Source: Hahella ganghwensis DSM 17046 (GTDB lineage Bacteria; Pseudomonadota; Gammaproteobacteria; Pseudomonadales; Oleiphilaceae). From it: DNA of 64,000 nucleotides. Shown here piece by piece: positions 17,793-25,863 of the stretch (position 1 is the first letter of the stretch; each line of letters starts with the position of its first letter). The position numbers and the translations under genes are program-made. Where the stretch lies: positions 1 through 64,000 of the forward strand of contig NZ_AQXX01000111.1 in the NCBI RefSeq assembly GCF_000376785.1, written 5' to 3'. The notes under the pieces were generated by a model. It searched no databases and was not told where the DNA came from. It saw nothing but the letters and a program-made list of their open reading frames with translations.

Positions 17793-18398
17793 TTACCCTG
17801 TTTTTTTCGGGATTGTGATCAAGATGTCTTTGCCTTGGTGGCTGATTTCCATCCTGGATTCATCAATAGGATCAGTCAGCTTGATTGATTGCGAGAATCG
17901 ACTGGTAGAGATCGATTTTTTTCGCAGACTGTCGCTGGAATCCTCTTCGCTCGATTTGATTTTACCCGATACGGTCAGAACCTTGTCTGCAAGCTCTGTA
18001 TTGAGCTCCATATCCTGGCTATCAGGTACCGTCACAGTGACAACATACTTATCTGACAGGTTCTCCATGTCGATTTTGGGTGAGGAAGGAGATAGACCGA
18101 AACCTTGCTGACTAAATATCGAATTACCGGGCATCATATTATTCATAAGGTTGTCCATGTAATTCTGCAGTTCAGAGAATTTACCTGTCGGGTCCCAGTT
18201 ATCAGACCATGGGTCCCAGTCTCCGGGCCAAGTATGCGGATTGTTAAACGAAGGATACGGCAGGCCTGAATAGGGCCTGTTTTGCAGGTCTTCAATTTTC
18301 TGATGCAGGCTCCAGGTGTAGTAACCGAGGACTGCTATCACTCCTATGCATATCGCAAGTGCAAGACTGAGCCAAGTTTGCTTTTGATTGGTTTGCAT
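17793..18398 (-). CDS. Membrane-anchored small heat-shock (Hsp20-like) protein
   Basis: A 201-residue protein with one N-terminal membrane helix (about 9-27), a Pro/Trp/Asp-rich linker (30-110, with repeated WDPW/NWDP), and a C-terminal alpha-crystallin fold: DMENLSDKYVVTVTVPDSQ, then VLTVSGKIKSSEE and DESRMEISHQGKDILITIP. The domain is recognisable but lacks the classic A-x-x-x-N-G-V-L motif. The topology suggests the chaperone domain faces the periplasm. GGAGGTGA lies directly before the ATG. It is the second gene of a two-gene operon, 21 bp after the cytosolic Hsp20 gene, so it should share the heat-shock promoter. Confidence 0.8.
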   Translation of the reverse strand: MQTNQKQTWLSLALAICIGVIAVLGYYTWSLHQKIEDLQNRPYSGLPYPSFNNPHTWPGDWDPWSDNWDPTGKFSELQNYMDNLMNNMMPGNSIFSQQGFGLSPSSPKIDMENLSDKYVVTVTVPDSQDMELNTELADKVLTVSGKIKSSEEDSSDSLRKKSISTSRFSQSIKLTDPIDESRMEISHQGKDILITIPKKTG

Positions 18399-18419
18399 GA
18401 TTCACCTCCAAGCTAAATG

Positions 18420-19004
18420 TCACGAGGAGATTGAAATCCGTTTAATGTCATCGTTGTCAGATGGCTTTCTGGGAATTTCCAGTTTAAGGAGACCATCTTT
18501 TAACGTCGCTTTGATATTGTCTGCATTGGCGTCGAGTGGAAGAGACAACGTTCTCTGAAAGCTGCCGTAATGGCGCTCCATACGATAGTAGTGCTTGTCT
18601 TTGTGCTCGTGGTTTTCTTCCTTTTGACCCTTGATCGTCAGTATTTCCCCCTTCACTTCTATAGTGAGGTCATTCGCGGTCATGCCTGGGACATCCAGAG
18701 TAATGTCATATTGGTCATTATCACCTGCAACATCAATTCGTGGGCGATAGTCCTTCATTGCAGGAGATCTGCCTGCAAAGCGTTGATCAGAGATCCTCGG
18801 CTGTAATGTAGGAACACAAAAAGCACTGAAGACATCATCAAAAAGCTGGTCCATTTCCCGGTGAAGACGGAGCAGGGAGCTCGCGCCCGGGCTATATGCA
18901 GGAATTGAATCAGCGTCCTCGCGGGATACTGGTACTTGATCGGTGGTTTCTTGGGAGTCTTCGTGTTTGAACCAGTTCCAGGGATTGAGTTTCTGTAGAT
19001 TCAT
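18420..19004 (-). CDS. Small heat-shock protein, Hsp20/alpha-crystallin family
   Basis: A 194-residue cytosolic holdase. The alpha-crystallin domain runs from about 90 to the end: YRPRIDVAGDNDQYDITLDV, TANDLTIEVKGEILTIKGQK, ERHYGSFQRTLSLP, and the family signature KATLKDGLLKLEIPR. The N-terminal arm is short and Trp-rich (NPWNWF). ATG at 19004 is chosen because GGAGGT sits seven bases upstream; the frame is open back to 19175 but the extension looks non-coding. A sigma-32-type promoter lies at 19097-19122. The membrane-anchored Hsp20 follows. Confidence 0.92.
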   Translation of the reverse strand: MNLQKLNPWNWFKHEDSQETTDQVPVSREDADSIPAYSPGASSLLRLHREMDQLFDDVFSAFCVPTLQPRISDQRFAGRSPAMKDYRPRIDVAGDNDQYDITLDVPGMTANDLTIEVKGEILTIKGQKEENHEHKDKHYYRMERHYGSFQRTLSLPLDANADNIKATLKDGLLKLEIPRKPSDNDDIKRISISS

Positions 19005-19096
19005 CTTCAATACCTCCATTATGGTGCTTGTCCGGCTAGTGTACAGATGGAAACGTTGAAAATTGATTAGCAGATATTGATATCTCACTGAGGGAA

Positions 19097-19122
19097 GTAT
19101 GGGCGGTGTCGGAAATTTCAAG
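19097..19122 (-). promoter_or_regulatory. Sigma-32 (heat-shock) promoter of the hsp20 operon
   Basis: On the minus strand CTTGAAA (19122-19116) is followed after 11 bases by GCCCATAC (19104-19097). The sigma-32 consensus is CTTGAAA, 11-14 bases, CCCCATNT. The -35 is perfect and the -10 differs at two places. It lies about 95 bases before the hsp20 start, with no gene between. Confidence 0.7.
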
Positions 19123-19186
19123 TCCAGACGTAAAGGGAGAATGCAGACAGCCTTGTTTGGAAGACTTTCACCCAAGGGTTTGATGA

Positions 19187-20047
19187 TTATTCAAGATGTG
19201 TCGACAGAAAATCTCCTACCTTTTGTCGGTAATGTGTTGGTGCATAGCGATAAAAGTCAGTGTGTACGGCGCCTTCCACTGCCCAAAATTGTTTAGGGGC
19301 TGCGACCGCTTCATAAAGGCGTCTTGATTCGGCAAGCGGTGTATGTTGATCTTTCATCCCCGCAATAATCAGTACAGGTGCTTTGATCTGTTGAACGGCA
19401 TGGATCGGTTGCAGCGATGCCAGGGGAATATCCAGTCGTAGAGGGATCTGAAGATAAAGCAATGGGGCTAACAAGTTAGCCACGGGTCCCATCCGCATTT
19501 CCAGTCGATGGTAAACCGCGCTCTGAATTGACGGATAAACGGCTTCCAGAATAAACGCATCGACTTCCAGAGGCTTTCTACCGAGTAAGCTTGCTGCGCC
19601 TCCCAAGGAGTATCCTAAGGACACTACTTTCTCACAACCTTGTATGATTCTCAGAAATTTGAGTGCATCAGAGGCACTTTGGGCTTCTCTGAAGCCGAAA
19701 GTGATTTCGCTTCCCGGGCTTTCACCATGAGCCTGCAAATCGATAAGAAAGACAGAGTAACCTTGATTACGAAGAAAGCGGGCTCGGTCTATCATCGCAG
19801 ACCTGTTTGATCTGATGCCATGCATAAGCAAAGCGCAAGAGCTGGCGCCTGTCACAGGAGAAAACCAGCCATGCACTTGCCCGTACACGATAGACTCTAC
19901 TGCAAAATCATCTGGCGGGTTAGCGATAGTTGTCCGGGCGGGAGCTGTTAAAACGGTCCCGGCTATCCATGAGGAGACGACACCGCCCGAAGCCGCCAGT
20001 AATAACAGTACCAGGGCAGTCCTTTTCAAGCGGGAGGGTCGTCGCAT
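19187..20047 (-). CDS. Alpha/beta hydrolase with N-terminal membrane anchor
   Basis: A 286-residue protein with a hydrophobic N-terminus (about 10-32), acting as signal or anchor, followed by an alpha/beta-hydrolase fold. Features are ALLMHGIRSNR (oxyanion region), FLIDLQAHGES, the nucleophile elbow GYSLGG (Ser near 145), the acid region IIAGMKDQHTP, and a catalytic His in EGAVHTDFYRY. This is the general form of the YqiA/BEM46-like serine hydrolases. The substrate is unknown; probably an ester or amide in the periplasm. The gene starts 49 bp after the azoreductase stop on the same strand and could be its operon partner. Confidence 0.82.
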   Translation of the reverse strand: MRRPSRLKRTALVLLLLAASGGVVSSWIAGTVLTAPARTTIANPPDDFAVESIVYGQVHGWFSPVTGASSCALLMHGIRSNRSAMIDRARFLRNQGYSVFLIDLQAHGESPGSEITFGFREAQSASDALKFLRIIQGCEKVVSLGYSLGGAASLLGRKPLEVDAFILEAVYPSIQSAVYHRLEMRMGPVANLLAPLLYLQIPLRLDIPLASLQPIHAVQQIKAPVLIIAGMKDQHTPLAESRRLYEAVAAPKQFWAVEGAVHTDFYRYAPTHYRQKVGDFLSTHLE

Positions 20048-20095
20048 GATGCTATTCTGAATCGTTTTTTAGGAACGGAAAGTGATCGTGCCAGC

Positions 20096-20839
20096 TTAGC
20101 CCGCCTTCTGAACAAAGTCAGGTTTTATTTCCCGCAGCAGACGTTCAACCAGTTGGTCAATTTGTTTTTCGGCTTTTGCCAGTGAATTAATCAGGGCATC
20201 ACCACCGACCTCCTGGTATTCAACGGCAATGCATTCCATATCTGTCAGACCAATGAATTCGAGGGCGGTTTTGACACTGGGTTCCAGGTGGTTCATATAC
20301 GCGAACTCACCTCCCGGGTTCATTCCATAACCTCCCCGAGATGATAGCAGGACGACTTTTCGTGGTCTGTCTGACAGTAGTGGTGTGTACGGATGGTCTG
20401 TTTGATTTGGGTCGAAGTCGAAAGTTCTTCCTATGCGCACGATGTTGTCGATCCAGGCCTTAAAGGCAGAAGGTACACTGAAGTTATACATGGGAATTTC
20501 AAGCACAATGATGTCTGATTGAGAGACTTCGTCGATTAGTTGGTCACTCTCTGACAGAGTCATTTCCATCCAGGGTTCAATGCTGTCAGCAGAAGAAAAG
20601 GCGGCTTGAATCCATTCGCCGTTTACTGGTTGTGGTGGATGGGCACCCACATCGCGATAGATTGTGCGGTGGTGTTCGGACAGATCGCGGCTGTTCTCGC
20701 ATAACTCATTATTGTTTTCCGATAATTCATTCCAGCGGGATACGAAATGATGAGTCAGACGCCGGGTCAATGATCCGTGGGCATGGGTTCCAGAGCGACC
20801 GGGACGGCCGCTCGCATCCAGGTGGAGTAGACAGGTCAT
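20096..20839 (-). CDS. azoR: FMN-dependent NADH azoreductase / quinone reductase (AzoR-like)
   Basis: A 247-residue flavodoxin-fold enzyme opening with LLHLDASGRPGRSG (phosphate loop for FMN). It continues with the dimer and flavin segments VLEIPMYNFSVPSAFKAWID and VVLLSSRGGYG, as in AzoR. These enzymes reduce quinones and azo dyes by two electrons and guard against thiol and quinone stress. It is longer than E. coli AzoR (201) owing to an N-terminal insert around 35-80. It is divergent from a LysR gene, with a palindromic operator directly upstream, so LysR control is likely. Confidence 0.85.
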   Translation of the reverse strand: MTCLLHLDASGRPGRSGTHAHGSLTRRLTHHFVSRWNELSENNNELCENSRDLSEHHRTIYRDVGAHPPQPVNGEWIQAAFSSADSIEPWMEMTLSESDQLIDEVSQSDIIVLEIPMYNFSVPSAFKAWIDNIVRIGRTFDFDPNQTDHPYTPLLSDRPRKVVLLSSRGGYGMNPGGEFAYMNHLEPSVKTALEFIGLTDMECIAVEYQEVGGDALINSLAKAEKQIDQLVERLLREIKPDFVQKAG

Positions 20840-20853
20840 AAAGCCTCCATAAA

Positions 20854-20872
20854 AGATGAATAAAATTCATCT
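20854..20872. promoter_or_regulatory. LysR-type operator upstream of azoR
   Basis: AGATGAA-TAAAA-TTCATCT is a perfect 7-bp-arm palindrome containing TGAAT-N3-ATTCA, a T-N11-A LysR box. It lies 15-33 bases before the azoR start codon. The half-site ATTCATCTAT recurs at 20953-20962 just inside the LysR gene. Confidence 0.65.
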
Positions 20873-20939
20873 ATTGATTGACAGAAACTTAAATAAAGCC
20901 AGATACTCATTCACTTCACAAATGATAAAAATTTGAGTT

Positions 20940-21842
20940 ATGGTTGAGAATAATTCATCTATAGCAACGACCCGAATACCTTCACTTTCTGCTTTGCGGG
21001 CGTTTGAAGTGGCGGCACGCCACCAGAGTGCCAAACGGGCGGCGGAAGAGCTGTCAGTGACGCCGACAGCCATTAGCCACCAGATTCGCCAGTTGGAAGA
21101 GAGCCTCGGCCTAGCGCTGTTTGTTCGAAAACCAAGGCAGCTCGTTTTGACAAGCCAGGGCAAAGAGCTGCAGGCTGTGCTGACGGAGTCATTTGATAAT
21201 ATACGCATGGTTCTTCAGCGTCTTAAATCAACGCCTGCGCGCCAGGGGGTGACTCTGTCGACTACTCCAGCCATTGCGGTGAAATGGCTACTGCCCGGGA
21301 TTTCTCGTTTAAGAAAAACTCATCCCAATCTGGATTTAAGAATTCATGCAACACACGAAGTTGTTGCGCTGGATGGAATCACCGCCGATCTGGCGATACG
21401 TTATGGGAAAGGGCACTGGCCCGGACTGGTCGCTGAAAAACTGTTTGATAACAGGTTTGTGCCTGTATGCAGTCCGAAGCTTGCTATTCGAAAGCCGGCA
21501 GACCTATGTCATTTTCCCTTGATTCACTTTGCGCCGGAACATGCCAAAAGCCTTCCCATGGACTGGCCTGCCTGGCAGCAATGCGCTCAAGTTGCTGGTT
21601 TGGATACATTGGCCGGTCCGGTGTTCTCTGATGAGACCCATGCGATATCGGCGGTGATGAATGGTGAGGGAGTGGCTTTAATGAGCAAGGCTTTGATCAT
21701 GGAGGATCTGATTCATGGTCGTTTGGTGCAGCCTTTCGGTCCGGAACTGAAAGCTGATCCATTTCATCTGATCTATCCGGATAAAAGGAAAAATGATCCA
21801 GTAATCAAAGCCGTTAGGGATTGGGTGCTTGGACTGTCCTAG
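20940..21842 (+). CDS. LysR-family regulator (GcvA-like), divergent from azoR
   Basis: A 300-residue transcription factor. The N-terminal winged helix-turn-helix reads LSALRAFEVAARHQSAKRAAEELSVTPTAI (residues about 16-45). The co-inducer domain has TTPAIAVKWLLPGISRLRK and DLAIRYGKGHWPG, wording typical of the GcvA/AmpR-like subgroup. It should control the adjacent azoreductase and itself from the shared 100-bp region. The coding end overlaps the end of the convergent TetR gene by 4 bp. The inducer is unknown; quinones or electrophiles are plausible from context. Confidence 0.92.
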   Translation: MVENNSSIATTRIPSLSALRAFEVAARHQSAKRAAEELSVTPTAISHQIRQLEESLGLALFVRKPRQLVLTSQGKELQAVLTESFDNIRMVLQRLKSTPARQGVTLSTTPAIAVKWLLPGISRLRKTHPNLDLRIHATHEVVALDGITADLAIRYGKGHWPGLVAEKLFDNRFVPVCSPKLAIRKPADLCHFPLIHFAPEHAKSLPMDWPAWQQCAQVAGLDTLAGPVFSDETHAISAVMNGEGVALMSKALIMEDLIHGRLVQPFGPELKADPFHLIYPDKRKNDPVIKAVRDWVLGLS

Positions 21843-22432
21843 GCATGTGAGCGATGTGCGGAATCACAAGCCTGCCAGGGAAGCCAGGTGAGGCCTGCCT
21901 GTAGCGCCTGAATCATCGATTCTCTTGGACGATCCAGGTATCCATATACCCGAATGCCATAGACATGAATCATCAGACTGGCAGCATAGGTTTCTGCCTG
22001 TTCCCGGGGATACTCCTGGCTTAAACATTCGGCGTAGAGGTCTTCCATTGCACCCAGGTAGGTGCTTACTTTAGTCAATAGGCTGCAGCCTGATGCGGCA
22101 AGCTCCAGTTGGCTTTTAATCAGGAAACAACTGCAATATTCCGCGTCTTCTGATTCATCCACCATTTGGATCAGGAGCTGGCAAATACCTTCGGATACCG
22201 TGGGAGCACTTTCCAGCGTTTGACGCACCATATCCCGGGATTGACGGGAATAATGCTCCAATGCTGCCTCATACAAACCTTCCTTGCTTCCAAACGCCAG
22301 ATAAAGGCTGCCTGGTTTTAGGCCTGTGGCCTTGAAGACTTGCTGCATAGAGGCACCGTTAAACCCCTGTTGCCAAAACAACCGGGTGGAATCCTGTATT
22401 ACCTGTTCTCGGTCAAACTGGGCTCTGGCCAT
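21839..22432 (-). CDS. TetR-family regulator of the GST pair
   Basis: A 197-residue repressor. The DNA-binding head is MARAQFDREQVIQDSTRLFWQ then GFNGASMQQVFKATGLKPGSLYLAFGSKEGLYEAAL (residues 1-56), a classic TetR/AcrR helix-turn-helix. The C-terminal part resembles regulators with a TetR_C AefR/YxaF-type ligand domain and has a CSCF pair (about 100) that could sense electrophiles. It is divergent from two glutathione transferase genes; three identical-type operators lie in the gap. Auto-repression and repression of the GSTs is the natural reading. Confidence 0.92.
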   Translation of the reverse strand: MARAQFDREQVIQDSTRLFWQQGFNGASMQQVFKATGLKPGSLYLAFGSKEGLYEAALEHYSRQSRDMVRQTLESAPTVSEGICQLLIQMVDESEDAEYCSCFLIKSQLELAASGCSLLTKVSTYLGAMEDLYAECLSQEYPREQAETYAASLMIHVYGIRVYGYLDRPRESMIQALQAGLTWLPWQACDSAHRSHA

Positions 22433-22510
22433 ACAACTTTACGTCTCATACCTTCAGGGGCGCTCTTATCAAGAGAGATAGCGCATATCGACGGTGAAAG
22501 TATAACGCCA

Positions 22511-22574
22511 TTTTGAATAAATGTTCAAAATGAACTTGAATAATCGTTCAAGCAGTGTTTGAATGATCGTTCAA
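22511..22574. promoter_or_regulatory. Three phased TetR operators in the tetR/gst intergenic region
   Basis: Three 16-bp palindromes of form TTGAA-N6-TTCAA lie at 22513-22528, 22536-22551 and 22559-22574, exactly 23 bp apart start to start: TTGAATAAATGTTCAA, TTGAATAATCGTTCAA, TTGAATGATCGTTCAA. A further palindrome GTTCA-AAA-TGAAC at 22523-22535 bridges the first two. They sit 40-101 bases before the chosen GST start. Confidence 0.85.
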
Positions 22575-22613
22575 AATGAGTTGACGGCCCGCTATTACCG
22601 ACAGGAAATGAAT

Positions 22614-23300
22614 ATGATCAAGCTCTATTATCATCCCAGCCCCAACCCCATGAAGATTGCATTGTTTCTGGAAGAAACAGGATTACCTTATGAGGTTATT
22701 CCTGTAGATACCTTGAAAGGGGAGCAACACACGGCAGAGTTTCGGGCGATCAACCCCAATGGAAAGACGCCGGCGATCGAGGACGAAGGTGTGCGGGTAT
22801 TTGATTCAACTGCTATTTTACTTTATCTGTCTGAGAAGACAGGAAAACTGGCTGGAGATCTAGAACATCGGGCTGAGTTACTATCGTGGCTCATGTTTAT
22901 TGGTACCGGTGTTGGTCCATATTCTGGCCAGGCAGTCCATTTCAAACATATGGCCCCGGAAAATCTGCCCTATGCCATTAACCGATATCAGCGTGAAACT
23001 CAGCGTCATTATCAGGTTTTGGATCAGCATCTTGTAGAACGCGACTATATCGTCGGTGATCAATACTCCATTGCCGACATTTCAGCCTGGGGTTGGATTG
23101 ATCGGGCTTCCATCGTTTTGGGTGAGGAGGTTCTGGCTTCTTTCCCAAATCTAAAGCGTTGGTTTGAGAGGATCAATAGCCGCCCGGCGGTGGCCAGAGT
23201 GAAAGAAACAGGCAAGAACATTGACTTCAAAAAAGAACGGGATGAGGCAGCTATGAGAGCTTTGTTCCCGCAGAACTATCCCGAGGAAATAAATGGATAA
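22614..23300 (+). CDS. Glutathione S-transferase (YfcG/YghU-like), first of pair
   Basis: A 228-residue thioredoxin-fold transferase. The N-terminal domain has LYYHPSPNPMKIALFLEETGLPYE and the glutathione-binding turn NGKTPAIED with DSTAILLYLSEKTG. The all-alpha C-terminal domain has YSIADISAWGWIDRA. It resembles nu-class YfcG/YghU, which bind two glutathiones and act as disulfide reductases or peroxidases. ATG at 22614 has AGGA seven bases upstream and leaves the three operators outside the coding region; a frame open from 22563 would overlap operator three. It overlaps the next GST by 8 bp. Confidence 0.9.
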   Translation: MIKLYYHPSPNPMKIALFLEETGLPYEVIPVDTLKGEQHTAEFRAINPNGKTPAIEDEGVRVFDSTAILLYLSEKTGKLAGDLEHRAELLSWLMFIGTGVGPYSGQAVHFKHMAPENLPYAINRYQRETQRHYQVLDQHLVERDYIVGDQYSIADISAWGWIDRASIVLGEEVLASFPNLKRWFERINSRPAVARVKETGKNIDFKKERDEAAMRALFPQNYPEEING

Positions 23301-24000
23301 TAGTATGATTGACTTATATTTTTGGCCCACGCCCAACGGGCACAAAATTACAATCTTTCTTGAAGAGGCTGGTCTTGATTACCAGATCACGCCTGTGGAC
23401 ATCAGTGCAGGGGACCAATTTAGGCCGGAGTTCCTGAGAATCTCTCCCAATAATAGAATGCCGGCTATTGTTGATCATGCTCCTTCTGATGGCGGTGACC
23501 CAATATCGGTGTTTGAATCGGGGGCTATTCTGATATATCTGGCAGAAAAAACCCGTCGCTTTTTACCAGAAGACATCCGAGGCCGGAAATCCGTGTTGGA
23601 ATGGCTGACCTGGCAAATAGGTGGGCTTGGCCCCATGGCAGGGCAGAACCATCATTTTGTTCAGTATGCCCCTGAAAGAATTGCCTATGCCATGGAGCGC
23701 TATGTGAATGAGACCAATCGACTTTACGGTGTGCTCGATCAACGACTTTCACATCGGGAATGGGTCGCGGATGAATATTCAATCGCAGATATGGCGATTT
23801 ATCCCTGGGTGGTCCCGCATAAAAACCAACAGCAGGATCTGGATGATTTTCCGCATTTAAAACGCTGGTTTTATGAGATGGCAGAACGACCTGCTGTAAA
23901 AGCCGCATATGAAAAAGCCAAGCCGTGGACTAACAGGCCGGCTGTGACAGAAGAAGGCAAAAAAATACTCTTTGGCCAGACAGCGACAGCTGAGGCTTAA
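23293..24000 (+). CDS. Glutathione S-transferase (YfcG/YghU-like), second of pair
   Basis: A 235-residue paralogue of the preceding gene: LYFWPTPNGHKITIFLEEAGLDY, NNRMPAIVDH, FESGAILIYLAEKT, GPMAGQNHHF, YSIADMAIYPWV. The NGHK turn is the usual Asn-Gly-x-Lys of YfcG-type enzymes. It is translationally coupled: its ATG overlaps the stop of the first GST, with GAGG eight bases before. Both belong to the TetR regulon. A long hairpin follows the stop codon. The tandem arrangement suggests duplication followed by divergence. Confidence 0.9.
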   Translation: MDNSMIDLYFWPTPNGHKITIFLEEAGLDYQITPVDISAGDQFRPEFLRISPNNRMPAIVDHAPSDGGDPISVFESGAILIYLAEKTRRFLPEDIRGRKSVLEWLTWQIGGLGPMAGQNHHFVQYAPERIAYAMERYVNETNRLYGVLDQRLSHREWVADEYSIADMAIYPWVVPHKNQQQDLDDFPHLKRWFYEMAERPAVKAAYEKAKPWTNRPAVTEEGKKILFGQTATAEA

Positions 24001-24009
24001 TCATCGCCA

Positions 24010-24042
24010 GGGAAATGGCCTGAGAGTTTCAGGCCATTTCCC
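24010..24042. terminator. Bidirectional hairpin between gst and lysE-type genes
   Basis: GGGAAATGGCCTGA and its exact complement TCAGGCCATTTCCC form a 14-bp perfect stem with a 5-base loop. It fills the gap between two convergent stop codons (24000 and 24043). No strong U run is present on either side. Confidence 0.7.
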
Positions 24043-24639
24043 TTATCCTAATAACAACCAGATAGCTACAACTATTAGACTTCCGCCAAACAGGACCGCC
24101 TGCATTTTTTGTCCCATTTCCCCCGTCAGTCGTTTCAGCAGGAGTGCGCCTCCGGCGATCCAGGTGATATGGGTGCTGATGTTCAGCACTGCCAGCATGA
24201 CGACCAGCCACAACACTCTGCCGGTAGTGTCCTCGCTCTGACTTCCAAACAGGGAAAACATTAGAAATACCATAATCCAGCCCTTGGCGTTAAGTAATTG
24301 GATTATCAGGCCATCTTTGAATCCTAAAGGCTTAGGTGCAGATAAATCAGGGTTGAATAAGGGGCGAAAAAAATTAAATGCCAAATAGAAAAGATAGCAG
24401 GCCCCAACGCTTCGTATCAGAGCATAGAATTGCGGATATTCCTGCAAAATGGCCCCCAGGCCGAAACCAATAATGAGGGACTTGATAAGAAACATCAGGT
24501 CAATACCCACCATCAGCGGTAATGAGCGTTTTACGCCCATGTGAGCACCACATGCGGCAAATACAATATTTGCTGGTCCAGGGCTGAACACCAGAGGGAA
24601 CATAACGGCCAACCAGGCCAGAATAAAGCTCAATGACAT
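24043..24639 (-). CDS. LysE/RhtB family exporter
   Basis: A 198-residue inner-membrane protein with about six hydrophobic helices. It has the family pattern FSPGPANIVFAACGAHMG near residue 18 and the loop LLNAKGWIMVFLMFSLF near 115. The family exports amino acids such as lysine, threonine or homoserine lactone. It lies downstream of an AraC gene in the same direction, an arrangement in which the regulator usually controls the exporter. The substrate is unknown. A second member of the family is at 33652. Confidence 0.88.
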   Translation of the reverse strand: MSLSFILAWLAVMFPLVFSPGPANIVFAACGAHMGVKRSLPLMVGIDLMFLIKSLIIGFGLGAILQEYPQFYALIRSVGACYLFYLAFNFFRPLFNPDLSAPKPLGFKDGLIIQLLNAKGWIMVFLMFSLFGSQSEDTTGRVLWLVVMLAVLNISTHITWIAGGALLLKRLTGEMGQKMQAVLFGGSLIVVAIWLLLG

Positions 24640-24728
24640 TGATTTACTTCCTGAAGACGATATTAGGTTGAGAGCCCCTGCTAAGAGCCTCTCAAGTTAA
24701 GTTGCGTCAGTAAATCTATGTCAGCGTG

Positions 24729-25556
24729 TTAATGGGATTCTTGTACAAAATTGCATTTACCCAGGCGGCCTGGAGTAATACCGTATACACGCTTGAAGTT
24801 ACGGTGAAGGTGGCTTTGGTCGAAGAACCCACACTCAAGTGCCGCAAGTGACGGTTCTACGCCCCGGTCCAGCATGCGCTTTGCCTGACGAGTCTTCAGC
24901 AGGATCAAAAATTGATGTGGTGTAAGGGAATACTGCTGTTTAAACGTTCTTATAAGCTTGAACCGGCTTTGCCCTGTCAAATCTGATAGCTCATCCAGAG
25001 TGACGTTGCGCTGCCAGTTCTCGTAAAGATAATCCCTGATTCGCTTGTTTCCTGGTACATCATGCCCCTCTTTATGTGGTCGATGCTGCTGATAACTGTG
25101 TCTGAGAAATAACTGATAGAGCATGGTTTCCAGCAGGGAATCCTGCGCTAGCAAGAAACTTTCAACTTCCATTGCCAGATGTAGCTCCAACAGCAGGTTG
25201 AACAATGCGGGGTCATCAATGATGGGGCCTCGGATGAATACCTCGACATTGCTAAAGTTGTCCTCCAAAGTTCTTTTCAGTAAAGACTCCTCAAAATAAA
25301 ACATGCGATACCGCCAGCCTCCATTGCTGGCAGAAAATCCGGTATGAGTCTCCGACGGATTGATCGCAACGATTTTCCCTTGAGGTACAACGATTTTGCT
25401 GCCCTGGTAATCCAGTCCTTCGGCACCCTGCTGGATGATCCCGATGGCTAATTGATCATGCCAATGCCTGGTAAATGCAAAGTTTTTGAACGACGCTGAC
25501 AGCAACTCAATGCCGTCAATACGTGAATTTCCCCAAAGCTTGGAATATTCTTTCAT
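24729..25556 (-). CDS. AraC-family transcriptional regulator
   Basis: A 275-residue regulator. The N-terminal cupin-like ligand domain (about 20-150) has FTRHWHDQLAIGIIQQGAEG and PQGKIVAINPSETHTG. The C-terminal double helix-turn-helix (about 170-268) has VTLDELSDLTGQSRFKLIRTF and AALECGFFDQSHLHRNFKR. This AraC type is often paired with LysE exporters, and a LysE gene follows 89 bp downstream on the same strand. A 76-bp palindromic element lies upstream of its start. Confidence 0.92.
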   Translation of the reverse strand: MKEYSKLWGNSRIDGIELLSASFKNFAFTRHWHDQLAIGIIQQGAEGLDYQGSKIVVPQGKIVAINPSETHTGFSASNGGWRYRMFYFEESLLKRTLEDNFSNVEVFIRGPIIDDPALFNLLLELHLAMEVESFLLAQDSLLETMLYQLFLRHSYQQHRPHKEGHDVPGNKRIRDYLYENWQRNVTLDELSDLTGQSRFKLIRTFKQQYSLTPHQFLILLKTRQAKRMLDRGVEPSLAALECGFFDQSHLHRNFKRVYGITPGRLGKCNFVQESH

Positions 25557-25593
25557 CTTCAGTTTTTTAGAAGCTCTTAAGTTTTTTAAAGAC

Positions 25594-25669
25594 GAACTTT
25601 CTGAGATTTTATTTGCCTGCCCTAATGGGAAATAGTGGCTTTCCGGTCAAATAAAACCTCAGAAAGTTC
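25594..25669. repeat. 76-bp palindromic element (22-bp arms, one mismatch)
   Basis: Arms at 25594-25615 and 25648-25669 are inverted copies differing at one base (GAACTTTCTGAG then A or G, then TTTTATTTG). The 32-base loop holds a smaller hairpin, GGAAA...TTTCC. It lies between the starts of divergent genes (AraC and chemoreceptor), so it is not a terminator of either. It could be a MITE/REP-like element, a small RNA, or a large operator. Confidence 0.8.
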
Positions 25670-25685
25670 AGCCGCAGGCGCTTAA

Positions 25686-25702
25686 CAGGACGTCAGGTCC
25701 TG
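25686..25702. repeat. Short palindrome upstream of chemoreceptor gene
   Basis: CAGGAC-GTCAG-GTCCTG is a perfect 6-bp-arm inverted repeat, 160 bases before the chemoreceptor start. It may be an operator or a minor hairpin. The remaining intergenic DNA to 25863 shows no other structure. Confidence 0.4.
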
Positions 25703-25863
25703 ATGATTAACGGCGTGGCGATGACATATAAGCCGGGCCATATTTCCGCAAAGATACTGCATGTTGTAGTGATTTGTCATAAACCTATAGCGATTATTTA
25801 TCTTCTTCTCAGCCATAGACGCTACACTTAAGTATACCCCCTAGAAAATCAGGAGTGATCGTC

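Noticed and set aside
18570-19296. Plus-strand frames over the hsp20 operon
   Set aside because: They are opposite-strand shadows of well-supported genes, and one covers the heat-shock promoter.
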